DNA of 64,000 nt from Chelonoidis abingdonii (lineage: Eukaryota > Chordata > Testudines > Testudinidae): NCBI RefSeq assembly GCF_003597395.2, contig NC_133770.1, forward strand, positions 200,729,259 through 200,793,258. The letters run 5' to 3'. Below the pieces are notes generated by a model. That model saw only the letters and a list, made by a program, of their open reading frames with translations, had not been told where the DNA came from and searched no databases. The first letter of the stretch is position 1. Each line of letters begins with the position of its first letter. Shown here one piece after another: positions 31,901 through 37,186 of the stretch. Position numbers and translations under genes: made by a program.

Positions 31901-33877
31901 TCTGTTGCCTTGCTGCCAAAAAATAGCTGCGGGTTGAAGACATAGCCTGATTTTAAGAGCATCAGCATGTGGGAATAAATGTAGTTATTGGATTATTCTT
32001 ATTTGTGCTACAGGCAAAAGTGACTTTGAAGAATCCATCAACAAAGAGAAGAGTAGATGAGGCTTATTCTTTAGTAACGAAAAGTAAGTTATTGGAGAAT
32101 TTTGTTTCCATCTCAAAGGAGTAACAGCCAATTCTGTAATTTTTCTGTGAAAAGAAATCATTAATACACTATAGTGCTCTGCAGTACAAGAGAAAGGAAG
32201 CAATTTCTTGTGTTGTAAGCTTTTTCTAAAATGTGAGGTTCTGCTTGATGATCCTTTTAAATCCACATGTGCTTTGCTGTTCGGCATCTCCCCCCCCCCC
32301 CCCCCAAAAAAAAACCCTTTTGGTGACAAATTGTAAATAAGATTTGTGCGATGGTGATTGCTAAGGATTAGTCTGCAAGATACATTTGATTGTGCTGGCA
32401 GCAAAACGATTTTGTTGCCACAGCTTCTCTGTGCTAAAACCTTGTATTTTGGTGATAAGAACCACTGCCCAGTTAGAATTGACCTCACTTAACCTTGCTG
32501 AATTCAGCTACACAGGAAAGACCAGAATACTGTGCTTTCCTGACAGTACTGCTCTTTAAATTGGCTGGTTTTTACTTGGACTTTTTGAAAGCATGTTGAC
32601 TGTTTTAGGAAATTGCAGTTAGCTATAATTTGGATGGCTTTTACGTAATAGATAACTGTACTTACAAGCATCTGTAATTGGACATTTCTCTGAGCAGCAC
32701 TGTGGAGTGGGGTTGTAGCTACAGTGGCTAATATGTGGGCACATTTGTTCTGCTCGTTTTCATTGGGACCCTGCTCCTGCAAAGACTTACGAGCATGCTT
32801 ACCTTTAAGCACTCGAGCTCTCCTAGTGAGTTCAGTCAGGCTGTACATGCTCTTCAGTACACATACACATCATTGCACAATTGGGGCTAAATTGCCATAT
32901 TTGTTTACAAGACAGAGTGGCCAGCAAATGGCTGCTAAATTCAGATGATATTTGTTTTATTTTGGAATAGACTAGCCTTGGTTAGATGGATTTTTGCCAG
33001 CATATCTGATGACCATCCTGTGTTAGGAAATACATTTTAAGTTCTATATAATGAATGTACAGTGGGTTTTTTTCCACTCATTTGTATTTTGTGTTCTGTT
33101 CATACTGTTGCAACTTATTCATTCAGTAGGTTAAAAGTACTTGCAATCGGAATGTCTTGTTTGCCTGGCAAAATCATTGTACCTTACAGTACTTTGTATG
33201 TCCATAGAGCTATATAAAAACAGCATATGCTGCTGGGAAAGCTTTCATGACTTTACAAGGCTGAGCAGGCTTCCAACTAGGAGAGTGAGTGGCAATATGC
33301 TGGTTGGGGCACTTTAGAAATCCTTTTAGAGTGCAGGTGGCTCAACTTCTGAAGTGCTTTAGTAGCCTTGTTTTAGCCTTGTCCTTCCCCACTCTACCAT
33401 GTGCTCTGGAGGAGTTGTAGTAGAAGCATAGTCTCTCATTCATGCTAAGGCAATTGCCAAGGATACACTGGTTGGAGCCTGAGCAAAGGCTCGCTTGCCT
33501 TCTTTGTCCCACTTGATTGGAAATTTCCAAGGGTATTGTATTAGTAAATGTTTTGTAATGTCTTTTTTGTAGAAACAATGACAGCAATATGAAATGCTAG
33601 TACAGGATATTGCTGTAAAATATTTGAGGGAAACATGACTGCCAATTTGTTGTGCAGATTATAAAATGTGTGCATTAGTAAGAGGCTCTTGAATCTGTGG
33701 GTTTAATGTAACCTCTGAAGTCCTAGTATGTGAAATATTGAAAGGTAGTAGAAAAGCTCTGAAGTCTTGATTTTGTTTTTTTTTTCCTCTTTAGCTCTTT
33801 CACAGCCAGAAGGAAACCAGCTAAAAGTCTATCACTTGAAATGTCTAGAGAATCTAGTGAGACTTCTCAATAGTTAA
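1795..33877 (+). CDS. RTTN: Rotatin, C-terminal 378 residues (nine terminal exons)
   Basis: The joined exons (106+98+78+127+203+268+104+70+83 nt) give one continuous frame of 378 codons and a TAA. The protein is helical and leucine-rich, as expected of the armadillo-type repeats of rotatin, with recognisable stretches such as [39 protein letters not shown] and the end [14 protein letters not shown]. Rotatin is a large (about 2200 residues in human) centrosome and basal-body protein needed for centriole elongation, ciliary function and left-right patterning; these roles come from family knowledge. Only the last sixth of the gene is present, so the promoter and upstream exons lie to the left of the window. 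Each intron begins GT and ends AG and phases match (0,1,0,0,1,0,1,0,1). No frameshift or premature stop is seen, so the gene looks functional despite heavy intronic repeat load. Identification is from memory of the protein, not a search. Confidence 0.93.
2228..2600 (-). pseudogene. Non-LTR retrotransposon, reverse transcriptase C-terminal fragment
   Basis: The minus-strand reading (about 2561 to 2364) gives [20 protein letters not shown], a later basic stretch and SDWIPRDHK. This resembles the C-terminal region of RTE/R4-like LINE proteins, where EEIRRRT..V.D and W.PR are recurrent. Only a fragment survives, with stops on both sides. The clade is uncertain; it is not the CR1 type seen elsewhere in the window. 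Confidence 0.55.
2605..3019 (+). mobile_element. CR1 LINE, 5'-truncated 3' end
   Basis: The stretch AATTAGTAGGCAGCAGG is followed by AGGTCCATCAATGGCTATTA and a terminal TTCTTATGTTCTTATG, the octamer-like tail of one turtle CR1 subfamily. No coding frame remains. The same sequence appears on the minus strand at 18908 and 58552. Confidence 0.8.
3598..3815. mobile_element. hAT-type element, one end missing
   Basis: Starts CAGTGGTGGGCAGCC, followed by GGTGGGCCGCAAGACA and a palindromic GC-rich core (CTCATTGGCCAGGAATAG). It is related to the better preserved copy at 29159-29480. The right terminus is not present, so the sequence was truncated before or during the DIRS-A insertion next to it. Confidence 0.5.
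4410..5123 (+). pseudogene. DIRS-A gag-like protein remnant
   Basis: Two open segments give [20 protein letters not shown] then [20 protein letters not shown], and later [36 protein letters not shown] and [10 protein letters not shown]. These correspond block by block to gag of DIRS-C (RTSL/TSLQATLDAVDSAAHTLSS, SWLQASGLPAKVQQTLQDLP, SRLHSLEDCRATLKSLG). Frameshifts and stops break it at 4520 and 4688. It would be a nucleic-acid-binding capsid-like protein if intact. Confidence 0.65.
5300..5890 (+). pseudogene. DIRS-A tyrosine recombinase remnant
   Basis: Broken frames give [21 protein letters not shown] then [10 protein letters not shown] (frame at 5560-5793), and AHSTRS followed by [22 protein letters not shown] carries the His-x-x-Arg of the tyrosine recombinase catalytic box. 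The gene is disrupted by several stops. Confidence 0.65.
7164..7191. repeat. (ATT)n microsatellite
   Basis: AATAATAATAATTATTATTATTATTAAT, a short palindromic trinucleotide repeat. Confidence 0.8.
7875..7972 (+). CDS. RTTN: RTTN exon b
   Basis: Acceptor TCTTTCAG ends at 7874 and donor GTAACT starts at 7973. The first two bases complete the split Ala codon; the exon then reads [20 protein letters not shown] and ends QKKK at a codon boundary (residues 36-68). The run of A at the 3' end makes the exact boundary rest on the GT donor. Confidence 0.9.
7973..9038 (+). other. RTTN: RTTN intron between exons b and c
   Basis: Contains a 123-bp MITE (8808-8930). The rest is A/T rich and I see no other structure in 7973-8807. 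Confidence 0.6.
8808..8930. repeat. Short MITE bounded by TA
   Basis: TAGGATGACCAGATAG at the left pairs with the reverse complement of GATATCTGGTCACTCTA at the right. The 123-bp unit contains AAATCG..GGGAC stretches in both orientations. TA ends suggest a Tc1/mariner-type insertion. A common turtle repeat to my recollection. Confidence 0.7.
9039..9116 (+). CDS. RTTN: RTTN exon c
   Basis: A 78-nt exon in phase 0 at both ends (residues 69-94). The acceptor CCAAACAG ends at 9038 and the donor GTAAGT starts at 9117. It encodes [20 protein letters not shown] followed by RNEECK. It is too short to stand out as an open reading frame, and was found by following the rotatin frame between strong splice sites. 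Confidence 0.9.
9562..9830. repeat. Isolated DIRS right-terminal region (fold-back)
   Basis: Left half GTTCTACGAGATGTGTCCCC is the inverse of the right half (GGGACACACATCTCAAGGAAC). Same architecture as the right ends of DIRS-A and DIRS-B. No DIRS coding sequence adjoins it, so it is a solo terminal remnant or heavily truncated copy. Confidence 0.6.
10119..10385. repeat. GC-rich dispersed repeat fragment, unclassified
   Basis: Begins AAAGTCCAGTTGGCACAGAG and runs through GAGCCGGCAGGCTCCTGCC. Much richer in GC than the flanks and resembles a turtle repeat from memory. Open frames across it on the minus strand (9992-10384) look like composition artefacts. Confidence 0.4.
10510..11267 (-). mobile_element. 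Solo LTR (retrovirus-like), antisense to RTTN
   Basis: On the minus strand, the end TGAGACATAAAC lies near 11267, a TATAAG box near 10740 and an AATAAA hexamer at 10583-10578, in the order U3-R-U5. No flanking internal retroviral sequence is seen. The U5 end and target duplication could not be fixed, so 10510 is approximate. Interrupted by the 92-bp insertion at 11079-11170. Excluding that, the LTR is about 660 bp. Confidence 0.5.
11079..11170 (-). mobile_element. 92-bp insertion with hammerhead-like core and 12-bp target duplication
   Basis: Bounded by perfect direct repeats AGCTTAACTTTG at 11067-11078 and 11171-11182. On the minus strand it starts GCGTCTGACGA, then a 6-bp stem GTGGGT/ACCCAC with loop ATTC (11159-11143), then GAAA (11142-11139), a short AGC/GCT stem and TC. 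This follows the hammerhead core CUGANGA - stem II - GAAA - stem III - UH, but with one extra A before stem II and no evident helix I next to the core. It ends GCTGCTTTTA. See findings. Confidence 0.75.
11290..11480. repeat. C-rich degenerate tandem (CCC/CAGCCC) stretch
   Basis: Irregular repeats of CCCTCCTGCRC and AGCCCCA units, similar to the C-rich part of the hAT element at 53870-54110. The open frames on both strands are low-complexity artefacts. Confidence 0.4.
12000..12126 (+). CDS. RTTN: RTTN exon d
   Basis: Acceptor TGCTGTTAG ends at 11999 and donor GTAAGA starts at 12127. It opens in phase 0 with Val-Ala-Ala-Leu-Glu (GTG is an internal valine, not a start) and ends one base into a Gly codon (residues 95-137). 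A helical segment includes the triplet WPW and a hydrophobic stretch [18 protein letters not shown]. Confidence 0.9.
12640..13018 (-). mobile_element. CR1 LINE 3' fragment, antisense
   Basis: Begins TTCATAGAATTTAAGGCCAC, the reverse of the ATTCTATGA-type CR1 tail, and continues through TGAAGGTACTTATACACTGT and CAAGTCACCTCTCAATCTTG. These are standard antisense CR1 3' blocks. No intact coding frame. Confidence 0.7.
13630..13850. repeat. Degenerate MITE-like repeat (GTCTACACA type)
   Basis: GGGGTTGTCTACACAAAGGAG at the left, interior TAAATTGGTTTAAGCCAGTG, and a weakly matching GAGTGTCAACACACAC at the right. Similar composition to 62941-63243. Boundaries are approximate. Confidence 0.4.
14150..14245. 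repeat. Partial MITE, GGCCCTGATCCTG family
   Basis: GTGGCCCTGATCCTGTACCA followed by CCATTGATTTCAGTAGGGA. Related to 31324-31450 but lacking the right end. Confidence 0.4.
14310..14815 (+). mobile_element. CR1 LINE 3' end, sense
   Basis: Ends GGTCCCTTCTGGCCTTAAAC followed by TGAATCTAGG, with upstream AACTAGATGATTTAATGG, CATTTTTAACAGT and AAATCAAGACTGGATGCTTT. These are the C-terminal ORF2 and 3' UTR blocks of a CR1. Stops throughout; no protein left. Confidence 0.7.
15451..15545. repeat. Partial MITE, GGCCCTGATCCTG family
   Basis: GGCCCTTATTTCTGCAAAT at the left pairs with CAGGATTGGGGTCC at the right (inverted). Same family as 31324-31450. Confidence 0.4.
16855..16975 (-). repeat. MIR/CORE-SINE relic
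   Basis: Contains GTCTTGCCCAAAGTCACATA then GCAGATCTGGGATTAAAACC, the reverse of the MIR core (TATGTGACTTTGGGCAAG). MIR-type SINEs are ancient and shared across amniotes. Confidence 0.7.
17097..17299 (+). CDS. RTTN: RTTN exon e
   Basis: Acceptor TTCTTTAAG ends at 17096 and donor GTAAAG starts at 17300. The first two bases finish the split Gly codon and the exon ends at a codon boundary after GVIQK (residues 137-204). It contains a serine-rich linker ([19 protein letters not shown]) followed by an armadillo-like helix pair ending in [17 protein letters not shown]. Confidence 0.92.
17411..17514. repeat. MITE, GGCCCAGTCCTGCAA family
   Basis: AAAGCCCAGTCCAGCAACACTT at the left with TTTGCAGAATCAGGTTC inverted at the right. 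Similar to 31324-31450, degraded. Confidence 0.4.
17560..18835 (-). pseudogene. Penelope-like element, reverse transcriptase part and terminal region
   Basis: Minus-strand frames give [12 protein letters not shown] (PLE RTs typically read VIKPADKGG here), then [13 protein letters not shown], which matches the catalytic-domain block LDV..LYTNIPH of PLE RTs. The low-coordinate end (17561-17660) is a repeat terminus, GAGAGACACAAAGTGGGTGA, that recurs at about 22455. Several stops and frameshifts make it non-functional. A (TG)n tract lies at 18801-18818. Confidence 0.65.
19082..19331. mobile_element. hAT element nested in antisense CR1
   Basis: Left end CAGAGATCCCCAAACTTTTT; the reverse of the right end is AAGGTCGCCAATCG, a degenerate match. 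The flanks are GTTTAGTG (19074-19081) and GTTTAGGT (19332-19339), an imperfect 8-bp duplication. CR1 sequence resumes across it. The GC-rich body yields spurious frames at 19079-19318. Confidence 0.65.
20210..20399 (+). mobile_element. CR1 3' end nested inside antisense CR1
   Basis: TTAGGAAAAACTATTTCAC, GGGTTACCTAGGGAGGT and GGGTTGGACTAGATGACTTC ending TCTTCCATTATTCTATGAG, the ATTCTATGA-tail subfamily. Antisense CR1 sequence runs up to 20209 (TCTGCAAACTTTGCCAC) and resumes at 20400 (TTCACTATTC, TTCCAGATCATTTATG), so this copy inserted later. Confidence 0.75.
20998..21068 (-). repeat. Fragment related to the 92-bp insertion repeat
   Basis: CTATAAGGTGCCACAAAACTC followed by ACAGATCCAGACTAACACAG. 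The first part matches the reverse of 11111-11098 (CTATAAGGTGCCACAGG), so it is a piece of the same repeat extending further downstream. It replaces part of the CR1 sequence. Confidence 0.55.
22170..22480 (-). pseudogene. Penelope-like element, N-terminal part and second terminal repeat
   Basis: On the minus strand, 22403 to 22210 reads [19 protein letters not shown], stop, then [20 protein letters not shown] and [12 protein letters not shown], resembling the segment before the RT in PLEs. At 22453-22478 GAGACACACAAAGTGAGTGA repeats the 17561 terminus in the same orientation, as PLE direct terminal repeats do. Order and strand fit one PLE split by the CR1 between. Similarity is by eye. Confidence 0.5.
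24311..24578 (+). CDS. RTTN: RTTN exon f (longest in window)
   Basis: Acceptor CTTCTGACAG ends at 24310 and donor GTATAT starts at 24579. It is in phase 0 at the start and ends one base into a codon (residues 205-294). It reads [18 protein letters not shown], then [20 protein letters not shown] and [20 protein letters not shown], a typical armadillo-repeat pattern. The open frame continues 23 nt into the intron and should be cut at 24578. Confidence 0.93.
24793..27631 (+). mobile_element. DIRS-B: decayed DIRS with internal deletion
   Basis: Left terminal repeat starts GGTTCTTCTTCAAGTGCTGG; the right end is CACATTTCGAAGAATTCCAG. A gag trace lies at 25950-26030 ([16 protein letters not shown]), comparable to [15 protein letters not shown] in DIRS-A. 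The recombinase lies at 26392-27050. RT and RNase H are gone. GC-rich part 25550-25750 yields spurious frames on both strands. Confidence 0.7.
26392..27050 (+). pseudogene. DIRS-B tyrosine recombinase remnant
   Basis: [20 protein letters not shown] then [18 protein letters not shown] corresponds to the N-terminal half of the DIRS recombinase (compare DLNLVLSKLMVPPFEPLATC in DIRS-D). The second frame has [26 protein letters not shown] and [12 protein letters not shown] frameshift near 26685 separates them. The His-x-x-Arg block is lost. Confidence 0.65.
27640..28852 (+). mobile_element. DIRS-B2: second DIRS relic, recombinase plus right end
   Basis: It starts inside the recombinase and ends in a fold-back right terminus (GGAGTTCTTCATGATGAGTG ... 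GCATCTGAAAGAATTTCAGT). Sequence is clearly different from DIRS-B, so this is another copy or subfamily, not a duplication of it. Confidence 0.6.
27720..28496 (+). pseudogene. DIRS-B2 tyrosine recombinase remnant
   Basis: Broken frames give [33 protein letters not shown], then [20 protein letters not shown] and [18 protein letters not shown], then [12 protein letters not shown] and [15 protein letters not shown] holds the first catalytic Arg region and HSTR the His-x-x-Arg. Stops at about 27960 and 28178 split the gene. Confidence 0.65.
29159..29480. mobile_element. hAT non-autonomous element
   Basis: The left end CAGGAGTTCCTAAACTTGGT pairs with CAGGGTTCCCAAACTTGGTT (reverse of the right end). 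The 322-bp body is a long palindrome: GGCCGTGAGATGCTTTGTTT at the left mirrors AACAAAGCGTCCTGTGGCCC at the right. Flanks AAACATAC and AGGTATAC match at 5 of 8 positions, the differences all transitions. Confidence 0.75.
29714..30453. mobile_element. hAT non-autonomous element with perfect 8-bp duplication
   Basis: Left end CAGGGGTTGGCAACC pairs with the reverse of GGTTGCCGACCCCTG at the right. Perfect GTCTACCC duplications lie at 29706-29713 and 30454-30461. 740 bp: a GC-rich left half and an A/T-rich right half. The long open frames at 29695-30141 on both strands fall inside the GC-rich half and have no protein-like content. Confidence 0.88.
31051..31154 (+). CDS. RTTN: RTTN exon g
   Basis: Acceptor TTCTTCATTAG ends at 31050 and donor GTTAGT starts at 31155. 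It completes an Asp codon and reads [16 protein letters not shown], then [16 protein letters not shown], ending at a codon boundary (residues 294-328). Confidence 0.9.
31155..32013 (+). other. RTTN: RTTN intron between exons g and h
   Basis: Contains one TTA-flanked MITE (31324-31450). Otherwise A/T rich with nothing recognised. Confidence 0.6.
31324..31450. repeat. Harbinger-type MITE with TTA duplication
   Basis: GGCCCCAGTTCTGCAACTT at the left pairs with the reverse of AAGTTGCAGGATTGGGGCC at the right. Flanked by TTA at 31321-31323 and 31451-31453, the 3-bp duplication of PIF/Harbinger elements. Relatives: 14150, 15451, 17411, 32766 and 58479. Confidence 0.75.
32014..32083 (+). CDS. RTTN: RTTN exon h
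   Basis: Acceptor TGTGCTACAG ends at 32013 and donor GTAAGT starts at 32084. The 70-nt exon encodes a basic stretch [20 protein letters not shown] and ends one base into a Thr codon (residues 329-352). Confidence 0.88.
32084..33794 (+). other. RTTN: RTTN intron between exons h and i
   Basis: Holds a C(n)A(n) run at 32290-32317 and a MITE relic at 32766-32892. The minus-strand frame of 167 codons (32488-31985) crosses exon h and the C/A run and is an artefact. Nothing else recognised. Confidence 0.6.
32766..32892. repeat. MITE relic, GGCCCTGATCCTGCAAA family
   Basis: GGACCCTGCTCCTGCAAAGA, interior ACGAGCATGCTTACCTTTAA, right end CACAATTGGGGCTAA. Related to 31324-31450. Confidence 0.5.
33795..33877 (+). 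CDS. RTTN: RTTN terminal coding exon
   Basis: Acceptor TTCCTCTTTAG ends at 33794 after a long T tract. The coding part finishes the Thr codon, then [20 protein letters not shown] and VRLLNS, with TAA at 33875-33877. The end matches my memory of the rotatin C-terminus. Confidence 0.92.
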
Positions 33878-34270
33878 TGACTGTTGGTGATTTGTCATGT
33901 TGAAGGTGGATTGCTTACTCCATGGAAGACTGGAATTTAAAGAAAAGATTTCTAATCCTGAGATTTGTGGAGGCATCATGTCACAGAAAAAATGTACTAC
34001 GTCTCTGGGAAGGGAGTTGATCACCTAACACCAAAGAAAGAATATAGGTTATGGTTGAAACAGCATATACTGTATTCCCAATGGGAAATTGTGGTGATAC
34101 TGCATCTGGGAAATGCAAAAGGAGAATGAGAACATGGGGGGTAGGGGGAGAGGAAGAAAGAGTTTAAGAAATTAATAATTTTATTAAATTATGTGTTGAA
34201 ATTATTACTGGAAAATATTAGTGGTTGGTTTGAGCCCATCTAAATAAAGTTTTTTATTAAAATAAATTTT
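33878..34270 (+). other. RTTN: RTTN 3' untranslated region
   Basis: It runs from the RTTN stop to just after two AATAAA hexamers (34243-34248 and 34261-34266). It is A/T rich with no repeat I recognise. The exact cleavage site cannot be read from sequence alone. The left end of DIRS-C starts only about 160 bp further on. Confidence 0.7.
34243..34248 (+). terminator. RTTN: Polyadenylation signal of RTTN
   Basis: AATAAA about 365 nt after the stop codon, followed by a T-rich stretch; a second AATAAA sits at 34261. Confidence 0.65.
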
Positions 34271-34429
34271 AGTTGTGGATCATAATTTATAGATGAGTGT
34301 AAAACATGAAAAAGGAAGGAATGCAACTCCTCACTTAAAAGAGGGGTGTGTGAATTTTTACATCTGCTGTGCTGAGATACCTTGGTATATCGTAATGGTT
34401 AGGTGTCTAACAGTAAGAGTAAATCTTAA

Positions 34430-34674
34430 TTCTTATTCAAGTGCTTGCTCATATCTATTCCAGTTAGGTGTGTGTGTGCCACGTGCACAGTCGTTGGAAT
34501 GTTTTTCCCCTAGCAGCATCCATTGGGTCAGCTGTGGAGCCCCCTGGAGTGGTGCCTCGGTTCCTTCTTACCATCCATGAGAGTCGTTGGAACTTCAGCT
34601 TGCTTTCGCAAGCGCTCCCCTGGTTCTTCTATAGTTCAGTGTATATAGTTTTCATAGTTTATAGCTTTATAGTT
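34430..34674 (+). repeat. DIRS-C left inverted terminal repeat
   Basis: AAGTGCTTGCTCATATCTATTC, CACGTGCACAGTCGTTGGAA, TTTTTCCCCTAGCAGC. It matches, inverted, the right end at 45390-45600 (GTGCACGTGGCACGCGCACA, GAATATGAGCAACACATC). Broken at 34675 by an inserted element. Confidence 0.75.
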
Positions 34675-35176
34675 AAGGCTACAATTTGGTCATGTAGGTT
34701 GTAGAAGTCACAGAATCTGTGACTTCCGCAGACCTCTGTGACTTCAGTCTGCAGCTGCTGGGAGCTGCAGGGTACCCTCACCTTCTGTGGGGGCCTGGAG
34801 CTGCGGGGTACCTCCGCCACCACCGGTGGTGGGGGGGAATCCCCTGGCTGTCCCCAGCTGCCAGGGCCGCAGGCGGTGTGGGGAAATTCCCTGGCATCTC
34901 TCCAGCCCCCACAGCTCCCTAGCCACTGCAAATGGTAGGGAATCCTCTGCAGCTCCCTAGCAGCCACAGGTAGGGGTCTCTCCCAGCCACAGGGCAGGAG
35001 CGACAGCTCCCAGCCACAGGAGGGCAGGGTGCTGGACCCTCCTCCCTCCCCGTTTCGTCATGGACATTTTTAGTAAAGGTCAGAGATGGGTCACAGCTTC
35101 TGTGAATTTTCGTTAATTGCCTTTGACCTGTCCGTGACTGTTACTAAAAACGTCCAAGACAAAATCGTAGCCTTAC
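34675..35176. mobile_element. DNA transposon (hAT-like) inserted in DIRS-C leader
   Basis: The left end AAGGCTACAATTTGGTC pairs with AAGGCTACGATTTTGTC (reverse of the right end at 35174). TTATAGTT at 34667-34674 and 35177-35184 forms an 8-bp duplication. The GC-rich centre causes spurious frames on both strands (34659-34967). Confidence 0.7.
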
Positions 35177-35251
35177 TTATAGTTATTTTGTTAGTGTACA
35201 GGGGAGGTTCTTCCCCACCCCAACTTTCCTGTTTCCCTTGGGATTCGGGAC

Positions 35252-36267
35252 ATGCCTCGATCCCAAGGATTTAAGCCCTGCAAGTCTTCCCACAAGTCCA
35301 TGCCAACAGGCGACCCCCATGGTTCTTGCCTCAAGTGTCTGTGGGAAGCACACCAAACTGACTGGTGCAAGATTTGCAAAGGGTTCTGTCCCAGAACTCA
35401 GAAGGAGCAAGACTGTAGTTAGTTTGAAAGAGCGCCTCGTAGAGGTGGCTTTGAAGCCTCAGCCCGCCTCGGCATGGCAGGATCCGGCACCGAGTTCTTC
35501 TGTGCGGAGTGCTCTGGCCTTTGTAAGAGAAGCAGTGCCAAGGAAGGACTCTGGGCATAGAGACCATCGGCACCATCGCTCCCTGGCACCAAAGCCTGCA
35601 GAGACAGCAAGGTGAACTGGTCTCATTCCCCGGTGCCACAGAAGCAGCACTGGAAACAGGACGGGCTGACCCCCTACACCGAGATCTGCTGCCCTGGAAG
35701 CCACCATTGGGGTGCATCCTACAGAGGAGTAGGTTCATGAGCCGGCACTGTCAACTTTGACCCTGCAGAACAAACGAGAGAGGCAGGGCAGCAGGATCCT
35801 ACCCTAAATCAAAGGAGTCTAAGTGACTGGACCTTTTCTGATGCAAGGTCTATTCAATTAGGGCTTTACAACTCAGTATTGCCTACCGGCAGGCAATCCT
35901 GAGCAGGTACAGCTTCAGCTCCTGGAACTCCATGCTAAAATTCAGGGAGTTGGTACCCACTACTGTTAAAGAGGGCAAGGCAGTGTCACAGACCTCATTA
36001 CAGGCTACACTGGATGCTGTGGACTCAGCAGCGCACACCTTGTCCTCAGGCATCAGCATGAGGCATAGCTCATGGCTCCAGGCCTCGGGGCTGCCAGCCA
36101 AGGTGCAGCAGACCCTCCAGGACCTCCCATTTGATGGGGTGGCCGTATTTGTGGAGCAAACTGACTCCAGGCTGCATAGTCTTGAAGACTGTAGGGCTAC
36201 GCTGAAGTCACTAGGGGTGCATACCCCAGCCACTCTGCAAAAACACTTTAAACCTCAGCCCTCATAG
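35252..36267 (+). pseudogene. DIRS-C gag-like gene
   Basis: ATG at 35252 opens MPRSQGFKPCKSSHKSMPTG, followed by CLKCLWEAHQTDWCKICKGF, which carries a Cys/His cluster (C-x2-C-x4-H-x4-C-x2-C) likely to bind zinc. The C-terminal part is in the frame at 35932-36267: LQATLDAVDSAAHTLSS, SWLQASGLPAKVQQTLQDLP, SRLHSLEDCRATLKSLGVHT. At least one frameshift and stops (after the Cys/His cluster and near 35820) separate the parts. The intact protein would be the structural, nucleic-acid-binding product. Confidence 0.7.
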
Positions 36268-36798
36268 TGCCCTACCAGCCATGCCCTAGATAGGTCTTCT
36301 CTAAGTAGCGTGGCAGGAACGGCAGGTGCAAGCTGTCTCAGCCCTCATCTAACCAGGGCCAAGCGTGCACTTCCTCAGGCTCTAAGCAGGTCTTTTGAAG
36401 GTGCTCCTAAGGATGACTTATCAGCCATTGGATCGGATCCTCATCCCTGCTTCCTGAACCATCTATCCCACTTCTACCATGCTTGGTCCCAAATAACATT
36501 GGATGCTGGGTTCTTTCCATGGTAGAAGTGGTATATTCTCCCCAATTCTGCTCCTCCTCTCCTTTCCACCCCACTTCTCTGTCCCTCTTCAGGGACCCTT
36601 CTCACGAGCACCTCCTTGCGCAGGCGGTGCAGACACTCCTCACCACAGGGGCAGTGGAGGAGGTTCCTCAGGAGCTATGGGGCAAGGCATTCTACTCCTG
36701 TTATTTCCTAATCCCCAAAGCCAAGGGGTTTCGGGGGGAGGTGTCTCAGACCCATTCTAGACCTGTGAGGCCTCAACAGATTCATGAGGAAGTTGAAG

Positions 36799-36990
36799 TT
36801 CTTCGAGTGCTTGCTCATATCCATTCCAAGTAGGTGTGCGCGTGCCGCGTGCACGTTCGTCGGAAGAATTTTCCCCTAGCAACACCCGGCGGGTCGGCAG
36901 GCGCCCCCTGGCGTGGCGCCTTTGCGGCACCGTATATATGCCCCTGCCGACCCGGCCGCTCCTCAGTTCCTTCTTACCGCCCGTGTCGGT
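36799..36990 (+). repeat. DIRS-D left inverted terminal repeat
   Basis: CATATCCATTCCAAGTAGGT, AGAATTTTCCCCTAGCAACA, GGCGTGGCGCCTTTGCGGCA, TATATATGCCCCTGCCGACC. The reverse of 42515-42715 is about 95% identical by eye. TATATATG near 36933 may serve as a TATA box. Confidence 0.85.
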
Positions 36991-37186
36991 CGTTGGAACA
37001 TGGAGTGCGGCTTCGCTGACCTCCACATCCCTAGCGTATCACCCGTTCTATCTCTAGTTCATTGTTATACTGTAGTTAGTGTTGTTTAGTACTTCTTCAT
37101 AGTTGTTAGGTATAGTTTCTAAATAGTTTGTATATAGTTTGAGGGCTGAGGTATTTTCTTCCTCGCCCGATCCGGGACCCGGGCTC

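Noticed and set aside
31985..32488. 167-codon minus-strand frame
   Set aside because: It runs antisense through RTTN exon h and a C/A homopolymer; no splice or similarity support.
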